NCBI GenBank assembly: GCA_018238545.1
Contig: JABCTC010000001.1
Location: 88,977 to 152,976, forward strand
Length of the DNA stretch: 64,000 nt
DNA from: Candidatus Heimdallarchaeota archaeon
Lineage (GTDB): Archaea > Asgardarchaeota > Heimdallarchaeia > Heimdallarchaeales > Heimdallarchaeaceae
Direction: 5' to 3'
This document shows positions 27,611 through 37,141 of the stretch, piece by piece (position 1 is the stretch's first letter; each line of letters opens with the position of its first letter). The notes beneath the pieces were generated by a model, which saw nothing but the letters and a program-made list of their open reading frames with translations, made no database searches and was not told the DNA's origin. The translations under genes were made by a program, and so were the position numbers.

Positions 27611-29035
27611 ATGAGAATAGGTCTTACATTTGATGATGTTCTTCTTGTACCAAAAAGGTCATCTGTTTTCTCTAGGCGTGATATAGATACTTCTACACGT
27701 CTTTCCAGAAATATCAATTTACAAATCCCAATTGTTTCTTCTAACATGGATACAGTCACAGAATCACGTATGGCTATTGTTATGGCGCAACAAGGTGGAA
27801 TAGGTATTATTCATAGATTTATGACTGTTGACGAACAAGTTTCTGAAGTTAGAAAGGTTAAACGTTCTGAAATGATAAGAATAGACAATCCTTATTGTCT
27901 TCACCTTGAACATACTTTAGCTAATGCTAAAAAAATGATGGATGATAAGGGTATTTCAGGTATTCTTGTTACTGATGATAAGGAGAAACTTATCGGGATT
28001 CTTACCACTCGTGATATCCTTTTTGAGGAGAATGGTGATGTTAAGTTAGCTGATTTGATGTCTACTGATTTAATCACAGCTTCTCCTGATATCACAATAG
28101 AAGAAGCTCAAGACATGTTGAAGAAGAATAGGATTGAGAAACTCCCCTTAGTAGATTCAAAAGGTTATCTGAAGGGTTTGATCACTTCTAAAGACATTAT
28201 AAAAAGCAAAGTTCTTCCTGATTCCTCAAAAGATGCAAAAGGTCGTTTATTGGTTGGAGCTGCTATTGGTGTTAGAGGAGAATATCTACAAAGAGCTGAA
28301 GAATTAATTAACGCAAATTGTGATGTTCTGGTTATCGACATAGCTCATGGACACTCTGATTTGGCTATCAATACCATAAGAGAAATAAGGGAAAACTTTG
28401 GCGATGTAGAGCTCATTGCAGGCAACGTTGCTACAAAAGATGGCACTAAAGAATTGATTGAAGCTGGTTGTGATGGTATCAAGGCAGGAGTGGGTCCCGG
28501 TTCCATCTGCATAACAAGAATCGTTACTGGAGCTGGTGTTCCTCAACTTACAACAATTATGGATTGCTCGGAAATTGCTAAAGAGTATGATGTACCAATT
28601 ATCGCTGATGGAGGTGTTCAGACAAGTGGAGATCTCACAAAAGCTATCGCTGCTGGTGCTTCAACTGTAATGATAGGTGGAATGTTTGCTGGCACAGAAG
28701 AAAGTCCAGGCGCATCTGTTCTACGTCAAGGTAGAAGGTATAAGGTTGTCCGAGGTATGGCTAGTCTAGGGGCTTCTTTAGGAAGAGAATCAAGAAAGAA
28801 AGGTTCTTTTGATGAGCTTGATTTAGGGAGCATTGTTCCAGAGGGTGTTGAAGCAATGGTACCATATAGAGGTTCGACGGTGGAAGTTCTCGAACAGTTA
28901 GTAGGTGGATTACGTAGTGGCATTAGCTATTGTGGAGCTAAGAACATCAAAGAGATGCAAAAGAATGCTGAATTCATTCAAATTACTTCAGCTGGAAGAA
29001 CTGAATCAGCTTCACATGATGTAGAGAAGATATAG
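27611..29035 (+). CDS. guaB: Inosine-5'-monophosphate dehydrogenase
   Basis: The protein starts [17 protein letters not shown], has the CBS pair in its first half ([18 protein letters not shown], then [15 protein letters not shown]), the catalytic loop GPGSICITR with the active-site Cys, and DGGVQTSGD and GASTVMIGG for phosphate binding. It converts IMP to XMP with NAD+ in guanine nucleotide synthesis. The TTG at 27590 is an alternative start. A TTTTAAGTTA box at about 27572-27581 predicts transcription to begin near 27605, which favours the ATG at 27611 with a very short leader. Full length and intact. Confidence 0.95.
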   Translation: MRIGLTFDDVLLVPKRSSVFSRRDIDTSTRLSRNINLQIPIVSSNMDTVTESRMAIVMAQQGGIGIIHRFMTVDEQVSEVRKVKRSEMIRIDNPYCLHLEHTLANAKKMMDDKGISGILVTDDKEKLIGILTTRDILFEENGDVKLADLMSTDLITASPDITIEEAQDMLKKNRIEKLPLVDSKGYLKGLITSKDIIKSKVLPDSSKDAKGRLLVGAAIGVRGEYLQRAEELINANCDVLVIDIAHGHSDLAINTIREIRENFGDVELIAGNVATKDGTKELIEAGCDGIKAGVGPGSICITRIVTGAGVPQLTTIMDCSEIAKEYDVPIIADGGVQTSGDLTKAIAAGASTVMIGGMFAGTEESPGASVLRQGRRYKVVRGMASLGASLGRESRKKGSFDELDLGSIVPEGVEAMVPYRGSTVEVLEQLVGGLRSGISYCGAKNIKEMQKNAEFIQITSAGRTESASHDVEKI

Positions 29036-29081
29036 CTCTTCTCCTTAATTTTTTGCTACAAATTTTTGGTGCAAATAACTT

Positions 29082-29226
29082 ATGACATGAATTCTATCTG
29101 AATTCTTTAGAAGTACCTAGGTACATCATGGGGACGCCACGAACCCTCCTACCCCGCCCACATCTTTTTGTAAAGATGCTTACGGTTCGCTTTTGGTTTT
29201 TAAGATGTAGACTCGAGGATCACCAT
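29082..29226 (+). ncRNA. Conserved structured element, copy 1 (probable ncRNA)
   Basis: This 145-bp stretch aligns along its whole length with 48548-48695. Shared blocks are ATGACATGAATT, CTTTAGAAGT, ATCATGGGGACGCCA, ACCCTCCTAC, AAAGATGCTTACGGTTCGC and CGAGGATCAC. Between them lie hairpins whose arms differ by compensatory changes: GAATTC/GAATTC here versus GAATTT/AAATTC, and GTAC/GTAC versus GTGC/GCAC. GGGG/CCCC here is GGGG/CCTC there. No reading frame is conserved. Pairing kept while bases change argues for a structured RNA or a hairpin-recognised mobile element. The gene downstream has its own TATA box. Confidence 0.7.
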
Positions 29227-29336
29227 AAAGTTGGTGCATATCTACAATCCTCACTGGATAATCTGTTTAACCCTATATAAATACCAAGAAAAATATACAA
29301 ACAACTTATAAGTAACAACCAAACCTTTGCACAGCA

Positions 29337-30842
29337 ATGGTGAATTATGGGGCTATTTCAGTTATCATTTTCAAAGTAAAGAACAACCAACCTTACTTTT
29401 ATTTAGTTAAACGAAGTTCAAATATGCCTATTTTTCCAGATACTTGGACACCTATTGCTGGTACTATAAATAAGGATGACCAAGAAGTCTATTCGTTCCT
29501 TTACAATAAATTGGGTAACATTATCGATGATATGAGCTCTAGACTTACAGCTGTTAGACTTATGCTAGAACGAAATTTGCTCTCACCCTTTGAAGAAGAG
29601 CAAGCAAATAAAACTGAACAGGATGTCTATGAAAGGATAAAGAATTTAGATTCTGATTTATTGAGTGTTTATCTTCATTCAATGATTCCCTCTGGTTTTG
29701 AAAAAATTAATAATGGAGAAAATACTTTCAATGTTAAACAATACATTTTCATATCTTCAGGAAGTAGTATTTTTGAAAGACTAAATCTTATCAATAAATC
29801 AACTATTTACATTGATCCTAGATATAAATTAGAAACTAAATCCAGATGGTTCTCTGCTAAACAGATAAAGAAGTTCTATGAAAAATCTAAAAAATTATTC
29901 CTTCCCTCTTTTGCTTATCTTATACATTTGATTACTGATAAAGGAATGAAACTTATCGAAGCATCTCGTAGTCTAGTGAATATATTGGAAACTAATGAAT
30001 CTGTGCACTACCAAATTCTACCTTTCATTTGGAGATATATGACTCAGGCATTAACTTTACCTCCGTTTCACACTACCAATATCTATGTTATTGGAGATAA
30101 AAGAAAATACATTATCGATCCCGGAGCAAATAGTGCATCTGATATTGTGAATCTTATAAGTTTTATTGAAGATCACATAAACGAAATTGAAGGCATCATT
30201 TTAACTAGTGCAAATGCTGATCATTGTAATCAAGTTCTAGAACTGAAAAAAAGATACAATTTCCCAATTTACGCTTCTCATAATATAACAGGAATTATGG
30301 AAAGAGAAGGATGTGTGATTAATCACGAATTAAAAGAAGGTGATAGAATTCAGTTAGGTCCCTACGAACCTACTGGTGAGAGCAACTGGTTTATGGAAGT
30401 TATAGATCTTCCTGGCAACTCTCTTGGATGTATTGGCTTATGGGATTCTAGAGGAATAATCTTCACTGGTTCAACACTACATAAAACACTAGTTAACACT
30501 CCTGGTCCTTACCCTAATTCCTTTGATGATTTATTTAGAAGTTTAAATAAACTGAAAAAATATCCAGCTCGTTTTGGACTTTCAGGTCATGGTAACTTAA
30601 TAGCTGATGTGAATGCTTCGATATCACTCAATCTAAAAAGAATGAAATGGTCAGAAAAATCTATTTTAAAGTATCTCAAGAAAGGTATTTCTCAGATAGA
30701 TGAAATTGTTGACACGCTTATTGTTAAAGATCTACCCATGTGGAAAAGAATGACAAGAAATACCATTGTAGCTACTCTTGATAAACTGGTTCTTCAAGAA
30801 AAAGTTCTTCGAAGAGGGGATGGTTACTTACTCTCAAAGTAA
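29337..30842 (+). CDS. Nudix-like / metallo-beta-lactamase-fold / winged-helix protein with lost catalytic motifs
   Basis: This 501-aa protein has the layout of LACTB2-type Nudix-MBL proteins. Residues 1-190 are Nudix-like, about 230-430 form an MBL fold (KYIIDPGANS, then ADHCNQVLEL and LSGHGNLI), and the tail is a winged helix (RMTRNTIVATLDKLV). The MBL metal motif HxHxDH reads SxNxDH (TSANADHCN), so two His ligands are gone, and the Nudix box is not preserved. It is probably a non-catalytic binding protein, possibly for RNA or nucleotides. A TATA box (TATATAAATA, about 29274-29283) lies upstream. Confidence 0.7.
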   Translation: MVNYGAISVIIFKVKNNQPYFYLVKRSSNMPIFPDTWTPIAGTINKDDQEVYSFLYNKLGNIIDDMSSRLTAVRLMLERNLLSPFEEEQANKTEQDVYERIKNLDSDLLSVYLHSMIPSGFEKINNGENTFNVKQYIFISSGSSIFERLNLINKSTIYIDPRYKLETKSRWFSAKQIKKFYEKSKKLFLPSFAYLIHLITDKGMKLIEASRSLVNILETNESVHYQILPFIWRYMTQALTLPPFHTTNIYVIGDKRKYIIDPGANSASDIVNLISFIEDHINEIEGIILTSANADHCNQVLELKKRYNFPIYASHNITGIMEREGCVINHELKEGDRIQLGPYEPTGESNWFMEVIDLPGNSLGCIGLWDSRGIIFTGSTLHKTLVNTPGPYPNSFDDLFRSLNKLKKYPARFGLSGHGNLIADVNASISLNLKRMKWSEKSILKYLKKGISQIDEIVDTLIVKDLPMWKRMTRNTIVATLDKLVLQEKVLRRGDGYLLSK

Positions 30843-30900
30843 TGATTAGTTTGAAATATTCACGCTAAAACTTATATTTGCATCAAATACTACCCAAACA

Positions 30901-32349
30901 ATGAGTATTCCACTTATACTAGAAATGTGTGATCCTAACGCTTGTAAACTAGAATGTATTGATATTTGCCCTCAGAATAAGAAAAACAAAGTTGCAATTG
31001 AGATTAAAGAAGATAAAGCACGTATCATAAAAAAAAATTGTATTAATTGTTTGCAATGTGTTTATGCTTGTCCATTAGATGCTATAGAAACCACAATAGG
31101 TGGCAATAACAAAACAACTTCTTCAAAACTGAAAGCAGAGAAAACAAAGAAAACTAGTCGAGGAGAAGAGAAAGTTTTCACAATCGATGAAACAGTATTT
31201 GAAAGATACAGTGAAAAGAAAACTATTTTCAATAGAAGAATCTGGGATGAGAGCTATGAAGGTTATAAAAAACCAATATATGGGAAAGCATCAGAAAGGG
31301 CAAAACTAGGGATAGACGGATACTCCGAAATAGAACAAGCTGCGATGGATGCTGCATGGTCGATAGAAAACCTTGTTTCTATGAAGGAATTTCATGAAGA
31401 ACGTTCAAAAACTCTAAATTCAGAAGAAAAAAAGAAAGTTGAAGTTGCTAAAGCTAAAACAGATGTTAAACAAGTAAATTATGATGTCCAACAACCTCAG
31501 CAATACAAGGTAGAAGACCCAAGAGAAATGACTGTTTGGCTGAAAAAAATAGCAAAATTTTATGGCGCTAACCTAATAGGAATAGCAAAGCTTGATCCAA
31601 AATGGATATACTCCGAGGATAGAATGGAGAGAGAATACATAATTCCTGAAAATTTGAAGTATGCGATAGTTATTGCAATAGAAATGGATCAAGGGGCAAT
31701 AAACACTTCCCCAAAGATGCCTTCTGGTATTGCAACTGGCTTAGGATACTCAAAGATAGCTTTTGTTAGAACATTAGTATCAAAGTTTGTTAAAAATCTA
31801 GGATATGAAGCTGTTCCTGCTGGAAACACTTTAGGACTCTCTGTTCCTTTAGCAATTGAAGCAGGATTGGGTGGATATGGTCGACAAGGTTTGCTAATTA
31901 CACGTGACTATGGGCCAAGAGTTAGGATATGCAAAATATTAACTGATATGCCTTTAATTGCAGATAAACCTGATTATAAATTTGCTAAATCAGTAGTTAA
32001 GTTCTGTCGTACTTGTAAAACATGCGCAGAAAGATGCCCTTCAGCTTCAATACCCTTTGATGACGATGAGAGTTACAAAACCTATAGTACCAGTAACAAT
32101 CCTGGAATTAAGAAGTGGTATATTAATGTGGAAACCTGTTTTCTTTACTGGCTAGAGAATGGTGGAGATTGTTCTACTTGCATCTCTGACTGCGAATACA
32201 GCCATGTTCCCACTTTGCCTCATAAATTTGCTAATTGGATTATCATGAACTTTCCTTTTCTTAATCCTATTTGGCCATTTATAGGGAAAATGTTAGGCTA
32301 TGGTGGTAATAAGTCAGCTAAGAAGTTCTGGAAGAAGATCAAAGTATAG
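30901..32349 (+). CDS. Cytoplasmic reductive-dehalogenase-like Fe-S protein with N-terminal ferredoxin domain
   Basis: This 482-aa protein begins with a ferredoxin-like domain (CDPNACKLECIDICPQ and CINCLQCVYACPLDA). After a lysine-rich linker comes an RdhA-like core (GYEAVPAGNTLGLSVPLAIE, then AGLGGYGRQGLLITRDYGP) and a C-terminal ferredoxin region (FCRTCKTCAERCP, then CSTCISDC). RdhA homologues use cobalamin to break carbon-halogen bonds, and QueG relatives reduce epoxyqueuosine. There is no Tat signal and no membrane subunit gene nearby, so it is cytoplasmic. Its substrate is open. A TATA box about 30 bp upstream suggests a near-leaderless message. Confidence 0.78.
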   Translation: MSIPLILEMCDPNACKLECIDICPQNKKNKVAIEIKEDKARIIKKNCINCLQCVYACPLDAIETTIGGNNKTTSSKLKAEKTKKTSRGEEKVFTIDETVFERYSEKKTIFNRRIWDESYEGYKKPIYGKASERAKLGIDGYSEIEQAAMDAAWSIENLVSMKEFHEERSKTLNSEEKKKVEVAKAKTDVKQVNYDVQQPQQYKVEDPREMTVWLKKIAKFYGANLIGIAKLDPKWIYSEDRMEREYIIPENLKYAIVIAIEMDQGAINTSPKMPSGIATGLGYSKIAFVRTLVSKFVKNLGYEAVPAGNTLGLSVPLAIEAGLGGYGRQGLLITRDYGPRVRICKILTDMPLIADKPDYKFAKSVVKFCRTCKTCAERCPSASIPFDDDESYKTYSTSNNPGIKKWYINVETCFLYWLENGGDCSTCISDCEYSHVPTLPHKFANWIIMNFPFLNPIWPFIGKMLGYGGNKSAKKFWKKIKV

Positions 32350-32361
32350 TTTTCCACCTTT

Positions 32362-33213
32362 TTACCCAAAGAAATCTGCAAGTTTATGTTGTCCCTTGAA
32401 GGTAGTTTTTTCTGGTATCATTACATTGAGGCCTCTCTTGCCTAGCATTTCTCTAAATTTACCTGCAATAGGAGGAGCGTAACCTGAAAAATGTTGGTTG
32501 ATGTAAACAAATGCTGATTTTTCTGGATTATTTATTAATTCTTGAGAAAGCTCTCCGACCATCTCTTCTATTAATTCACTTCTATCTAGAACTTGTCTCC
32601 CCAAATCTGTTTGAGTCTTATGTGATCCAATAATTCTTAGATAGAAATAATCACTCTTAATTTTCTCATATAAGTTAAGTTTGAGATATGGTAAATAAGC
32701 ACTTACAATACCCAATTTCTTGTTATTAAGAAAGTCATAGGTTTCTTGATTAAACCATGTTTTATGTCTGAATTCTAGTAGAAGTGTATAATCGTTGTGA
32801 GGAAAAAAGTTTACAAATGTTTCTAATTCTTCCATTGTTCTTGCATTTTTCTCAAAACTGGGGGCGAATTGCATGACTAGAGGACCAAGTTTATCCTTTA
32901 ATGGACTCATTACATGCAAAAACGATTTCAAACTCTCTCTGGTTGAAGCTAGACTTTCAGCTTGCGAGATTATCTTTGGCATTTTTGCTGTAAGAACAAA
33001 ATCATCTGGTAGTAGTTTTTCCCAGCGTTTTGTGGTCTCTATTTTAGGATAAGCATAGAAAGTTGAATTTATTTCACAAGTGGTAAATTGTGTTGAATAA
33101 TATCCAAGTAACTCATAATTTTTCACGTCTGAAGGGTAAAAACCACCTAAATTTGCTTTCCAATCATCATAATTAAATCCAGTACAACCCACATGAATTT
33201 GCTGATTTGTCAT
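32362..33213 (-). CDS. DUF72 family protein
   Basis: The protein shows the DUF72 hallmarks: HVGCTGFNYDDWK near the start, FTTCEINSTFYAYP, AKMPKIISQ and LLEFRHKTWF. This TIM-barrel-like family is widespread and has no firm function. The ATG at 33213 follows a GAGGTG; a GTG at 33222 is the alternative. It converges with the RdhA-like gene, with only 12 bp between the stops. Confidence 0.85.
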   Translation of the reverse strand: MTNQQIHVGCTGFNYDDWKANLGGFYPSDVKNYELLGYYSTQFTTCEINSTFYAYPKIETTKRWEKLLPDDFVLTAKMPKIISQAESLASTRESLKSFLHVMSPLKDKLGPLVMQFAPSFEKNARTMEELETFVNFFPHNDYTLLLEFRHKTWFNQETYDFLNNKKLGIVSAYLPYLKLNLYEKIKSDYFYLRIIGSHKTQTDLGRQVLDRSELIEEMVGELSQELINNPEKSAFVYINQHFSGYAPPIAGKFREMLGKRGLNVMIPEKTTFKGQHKLADFFG

Positions 33214-33329
33214 GATATCCACCTCAAGAAATAGTTTTTAGTTAAAAAGCCCGTCTTGTTCGCTAAAAATCTTTCTTTTTTATTGCGGAGAAAACTACTA
33301 TAATCTATTTAATATATCTTGAGAACTGT

Positions 33330-33436
33330 TTTCTGCCTTTAGGCAACCCCTTGCCCGTGAGGCTGAGTAGTGGCAGTTAGAACAATTAATTGAGTTACGC
33401 CACTAACTCTCCTCCATCCACCAGGGCATTTTTTTT
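33330..33436 (+). ncRNA. Candidate small structured RNA with terminal T8
   Basis: This GC-richer block in an AT-rich gap has a TTTAATAT box about 20 bp upstream (33308-33315) and ends in eight T residues (33429-33436). Stems are GCC/GGC at 33335-33344, a 7-bp TAGTGGC/GCCACTA (33368-33374 with 33399-33405) extended by GAG/CTC across a bulged A, and an outer TGCCC/GGGCA (33352-33356 with 33424-33428). CGTGAGGCTGAG resembles a kink-turn. The 3' side has CTCCTCCATCC, complementary to Shine-Dalgarno sequences. No reading frame is present. It may be an H/ACA-like or regulatory RNA. Confidence 0.55.
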
Positions 33437-33545
33437 ATATTTAGATTACTGTGATTATTTATCTCTTTAACATAGCTTTTTTAGAAATTTCTCTGTGTCT
33501 ATTGGGTTCAATTTAAAAAGGTTGAAACATTTCCCACGTTAAACA

Positions 33546-34868
33546 GTGGATTTTGAAATGGATACTATAGAAAAATTATCTAAACATATGCTTGTTGACG
33601 GATTTCCTTTGATACTTGACATGGAAAAAAGTCAAGGTTGTAGAATTTACGATAAAAAAAGTGATAAAACTTTTCTAGATTTCTTTTCTTTCTTTGCTTC
33701 TAACCCTGTAGGTATGAATCATCCCGAGATGGTAAGTAAAGAATTTATCAATAAGATAGGAACTATAGCAGTTAATAAGCCAAGTTGCTCCGATTTTTAT
33801 ACTGATGAAATGGGTGATTTTGTTGAAACTTTTAGTAGAGTAGGAATACCTGATTTCCTTCCGAACCTCTTTATGATATCAGGTGGTGCATTAGCTGTAG
33901 AAAATTCTCTAAAAGCAGCTTTTGACTGGAAAGTGCGCAAGAATTTTGCTAAAGGAATAGATGAAGAAGTTGGATCAAAAGTTATTCATTTTGAACAAGC
34001 TTTTCACGGACGAAGTGGATACACTCTTAGTTTAACAAACACTTTCGATCCTCGTAAAACAAAGTACTTCCCCAAATTCAAAGATTGGCCAAGAGTCATC
34101 ACCCCCAAAATTACTTTTCCTCTTGAAGAAAATTTTGAATCAGTAATGCAATTAGAGGAAAAAAGTTGCCAACAAATACATGATGCAATAGAGCTATATG
34201 GAGACGATATTGCAGCTTTACTAATCGAACCTATTCAAGCAGAAGGTGGTGATAATCATTTCCGACCACAATTCATGGAAAAATTAAGGTCAATATGCGA
34301 CTCTCATGATATTATGCTTATTTATGATGAAATACAAACTGGTGCTGGAATGACAGGTTCTTTCTGGGCTCTTGATCATTTTGGTGATAAAGCTAGACCT
34401 GATATTATATGCTTTGGAAAGAAAATGCAAGTGTGTGGTATTCTTGCCTCCAACAAAGTTAAGGAAGTGGAAAACAATGTTTTCGAAGAATCAAGTCGAA
34501 TAAACAGTACTTGGGGTGGAAATTTGGTAGACATGGTCCGTGCAACTAAGTATCTAGAAATAATTGAGAAAGATAACTTAGTAGCAAAAGCAGCGACCAA
34601 TGGTAAGTATATGTTAGATTTGGTTTATGAATTCCAAACTGATTTCCCTGATTTAATATCCAACGCTCGTGGAAAAGGTTACTTTATTGCTTTTGACCTT
34701 CCTGATACTGCAACTCGTGATAAAATTATGAAAATAGCTTATGATAAACAGCTATTGATTTTAGGTTGTGGTGAAAAATCTATCCGTTTCAGACCTTACC
34801 TTACAACAGAGCAAGCTGAAATTGATGAAGGCATGGCTATTTTATTGGAGATTATCAAATCTCTTTAA
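33546..34868 (+). CDS. lat: L-lysine 6-aminotransferase
   Basis: This 440-aa class-III PLP aminotransferase has the lysine epsilon-aminotransferase pattern: FFSFFASNPVGMNHP (47-61), SGGALAVENSLKAAFDWK (112-129), HGRSGYTLSLTNT (154-166), YDEIQTGAG (Asp261 binding the pyridine nitrogen) and the PLP lysine in GKKMQ (292-293). It moves the epsilon-amino group of lysine to 2-oxoglutarate, giving allysine/piperideine-6-carboxylate. The start is GTG 33546, with an in-frame ATG at 33558. No other lysine-pathway gene is adjacent. Confidence 0.87.
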   Translation: MDFEMDTIEKLSKHMLVDGFPLILDMEKSQGCRIYDKKSDKTFLDFFSFFASNPVGMNHPEMVSKEFINKIGTIAVNKPSCSDFYTDEMGDFVETFSRVGIPDFLPNLFMISGGALAVENSLKAAFDWKVRKNFAKGIDEEVGSKVIHFEQAFHGRSGYTLSLTNTFDPRKTKYFPKFKDWPRVITPKITFPLEENFESVMQLEEKSCQQIHDAIELYGDDIAALLIEPIQAEGGDNHFRPQFMEKLRSICDSHDIMLIYDEIQTGAGMTGSFWALDHFGDKARPDIICFGKKMQVCGILASNKVKEVENNVFEESSRINSTWGGNLVDMVRATKYLEIIEKDNLVAKAATNGKYMLDLVYEFQTDFPDLISNARGKGYFIAFDLPDTATRDKIMKIAYDKQLLILGCGEKSIRFRPYLTTEQAEIDEGMAILLEIIKSL

Positions 34869-35007
34869 TTTCTTTTCTTCTCCATTGCGATGATTTTAAA
34901 TATACATCTTTTTGTTATTTTTTACAGCTAATGATTTAGCTTAAAAAATATGATTCATGATTAAACTTAAAATTTCATTGTGAATCTGATAAATAAGGTG
35001 GATAATA

Positions 35008-35916
35008 TTGCCTCTAGTAGAATGTGTGCCAAATTTCAGTGAAGGAAAGCGTGAAGAAGTAGTACAACAAATTGTTGATGCTATTAAAAAAGCTGGCAAG
35101 ATAACTCTTCTTGACAGCCGTATGGATCCTGATCATAATAGAGCTGTAGTAACTTTCATAGGCGAACCTAATGAATGTTTGAAAGCAGCTTTTGCAGGAT
35201 GTAAAAAAGCAACAGAACTCATAGATATGAATGAACATAAGGGAGAACATAATAGGTTTGGAGCTACAGATGTAATTCCTTTCATACCCGTTTCTGATGT
35301 TTCGTTAGAAGAATGTGTTGATTTAGCACAGAAACTTGGAGAAAAATTAGCAAAGGAACTCAAGATTCCTGTATATCTTTATGGTGCTGCTGCATCCAAA
35401 CCGGAAAGAGAAGTTCTTCAAAAGTTTAGAACTAAAACTTTCCAATATGAACAATTGAAAGAAGAAATAGCAACAGATGACCAGTATATTCCTGATTTTG
35501 GTGATAGAGAAACTCATCCAACTGCAGGAGCAACAATTATCGGAGCTAGAAACTTTCTTGTCGCTTACAATGTTTATCTTAATACTGATGATATGTCAAT
35601 AGCTAAAACTATTGCAAAAAATATTAGACACAGTGGTGGTGGTCTCAGATATATCCAAGCTGGAGCAATGGAGATCACTGAAAGAAAGTGTGTTCAAGTT
35701 TCAATGAATATAACTGATTATAAAGGAACACCTCTACACCGCGTTTTTGACATGGTAAAAAGAGAAGCGGAAAGATTTGGTGTAGCTGTAACAGAAAGCG
35801 AGATCTATGGAATGGTACCGATGGATGCTTTGATTGATGCCGCAGAAAGCTACTTACAATTGAATAAATTCGATAGAGATCAAATTATAGAAAAAAAACT
35901 AGATTCTGAAGAGTGA
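35008..35916 (+). CDS. ftcD: Glutamate formimidoyltransferase
   Basis: This 302-aa protein matches the formiminotransferase half of FTCD: VECVPNFSEGK at the start, MDPDHNRAVVTFIG, HNRFGATDVIPFIP and TAGATIIGARNFLVAYN. It transfers the formimino group of N-formiminoglutamate, from histidine breakdown, to tetrahydrofolate. The start is TTG 35008 behind GGTGG. It overlaps the cyclodeaminase gene by four bases, so the two act in sequence and are co-translated. Confidence 0.92.
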   Translation: MPLVECVPNFSEGKREEVVQQIVDAIKKAGKITLLDSRMDPDHNRAVVTFIGEPNECLKAAFAGCKKATELIDMNEHKGEHNRFGATDVIPFIPVSDVSLEECVDLAQKLGEKLAKELKIPVYLYGAAASKPEREVLQKFRTKTFQYEQLKEEIATDDQYIPDFGDRETHPTAGATIIGARNFLVAYNVYLNTDDMSIAKTIAKNIRHSGGGLRYIQAGAMEITERKCVQVSMNITDYKGTPLHRVFDMVKREAERFGVAVTESEIYGMVPMDALIDAAESYLQLNKFDRDQIIEKKLDSEE

Positions 35917-36560
35917 ATAACATGAGCAAAGAATTAATCGATATGAAAATAACAGAGTTTCTCGAAATTTTAGCGTCTGACGCTCCTGCCCCTGGTGGTG
36001 GAGCCGCAGCTGCTATCGCTGGAGCAATGGGCGCAGGATTAGGTTCAATGGTTGCTAACCTAACTATTGGTAAAGAAGGATATGAAACTGTACAAGACCT
36101 CTTCAAGGAAAAGCTTGTCAAAACTGAAGCATTAAGAGCTAAGTTAACCGAATTAGTTGATTTAGATGCCAATGCTTTTAGTGGAGTAATCAAATCATTT
36201 GGTTTGCCAAAGGGAACAGAAGAGGAAAAGGCTGTTCGTTCTGCTACAATTTTATCAGAATATAAAGTTGCCACTGAAGTTCCCATGGAAACTTGTAAAG
36301 CATGCAGAGAAGTTATAGACCATCTAATTGATATGGGCACTAAAGGCAATAAAAACGCTTTAAGTGACATCGCAGTTGGTGCTTTATGCGCTCTTACAGG
36401 ACTTAAATCAGCTGTTCATAATGTTGAAATTAATCTTGGTTATATATCTGGTAAAGATAAAGCATATGCAGAGCAGATGGAAGCACAACTAGGAAGTTTA
36501 TTAGAGAATATTGATGAAAAGGTCAACAAACTCGATGAAGATGTTCGAGCAACCTTTTAA
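35913..36560 (+). CDS. fchA: Formimidoyltetrahydrofolate cyclodeaminase
   Basis: This 215-aa helical protein has the family signature FLEILASDAPAPGGGAAAAI followed by AGAMGAGLGSMVANLTIGK. It converts 5-formimino-THF to 5,10-methenyl-THF and ammonia, the step after the preceding gene product. The start is the GTG at 35913, overlapping the upstream stop, or the ATG at 35922. Together the two genes feed one-carbon units into folate metabolism. Confidence 0.92.
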   Translation: MNNMSKELIDMKITEFLEILASDAPAPGGGAAAAIAGAMGAGLGSMVANLTIGKEGYETVQDLFKEKLVKTEALRAKLTELVDLDANAFSGVIKSFGLPKGTEEEKAVRSATILSEYKVATEVPMETCKACREVIDHLIDMGTKGNKNALSDIAVGALCALTGLKSAVHNVEINLGYISGKDKAYAEQMEAQLGSLLENIDEKVNKLDEDVRATF

Positions 36561-36595
36561 CAATTTTTCTTTTTTATTTACTAATGTGATAATAG

Positions 36596-37141
36596 ATGAA
36601 TCTAGTTTCCAAACTTCGAACTGTTCTTGATCCAATAAACAAAGAATTTCAATTCAAAGAAAATCTTGTTTTAACAGCTGTTCTGATCCCTATTTTCGTA
36701 ATTGATGAGAAAATCCTTATGACTAAAAGATCCAACCTTGTAAAATTCCATAAAAGACAAATAGCCTTTCCTGGAGGGAGATATGATGATCAAGACCAAG
36801 ATCTTATTACTACTGCCTTAAGGGAAACTTATGAAGAAGTTGGTATAAAACCTGCTCAAGTTGAAGTTATAGGAAAGCTTAACCCATTAGAGACAATAAA
36901 TAATCATTATGTACATCCCTATGTTGGTATCATCTCAGAAGATATAGAAATAATAATTAATCCTGATGAAGTTGCAGAATATTTCTTTGTTCCTATAACT
37001 AAATTGTTGGATAAGAGCACTGCAAAAAAGGGATTTATAGCCGGAGGATTAAGATCATATTACTCTGTGGAAAAATACAAAATCTGGGGCATTACAGCTG
37101 GAATTTTATCTGATTTCTTAACTAGATTAAACTCTTTTTAG
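36596..37141 (+). CDS. CoA pyrophosphatase-type Nudix hydrolase
   Basis: This 181-aa protein has the Nudix box in GGRYDDQDQDLITTALRETY then EEVGI, and the CoA-pyrophosphatase pre-motif MTKRSNLVKFHKRQIAFPGG. The family cleaves CoA or related dinucleotides to 4'-phosphopantetheine and ADP derivatives. One acidic residue of the box is Asp instead of Glu. It sits 35 bp after the cyclodeaminase gene on the same strand and overlaps the next, convergent gene by four bases. Confidence 0.82.
   Translation: MNLVSKLRTVLDPINKEFQFKENLVLTAVLIPIFVIDEKILMTKRSNLVKFHKRQIAFPGGRYDDQDQDLITTALRETYEEVGIKPAQVEVIGKLNPLETINNHYVHPYVGIISEDIEIIINPDEVAEYFFVPITKLLDKSTAKKGFIAGGLRSYYSVEKYKIWGITAGILSDFLTRLNSF

Noticed and set aside
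35885..36370. 161-codon reverse frame over the cyclodeaminase gene
   Set aside because: It is a shadow of a well-conserved enzyme; the Ala/Ser/Pro-rich product is a typical antisense artefact.
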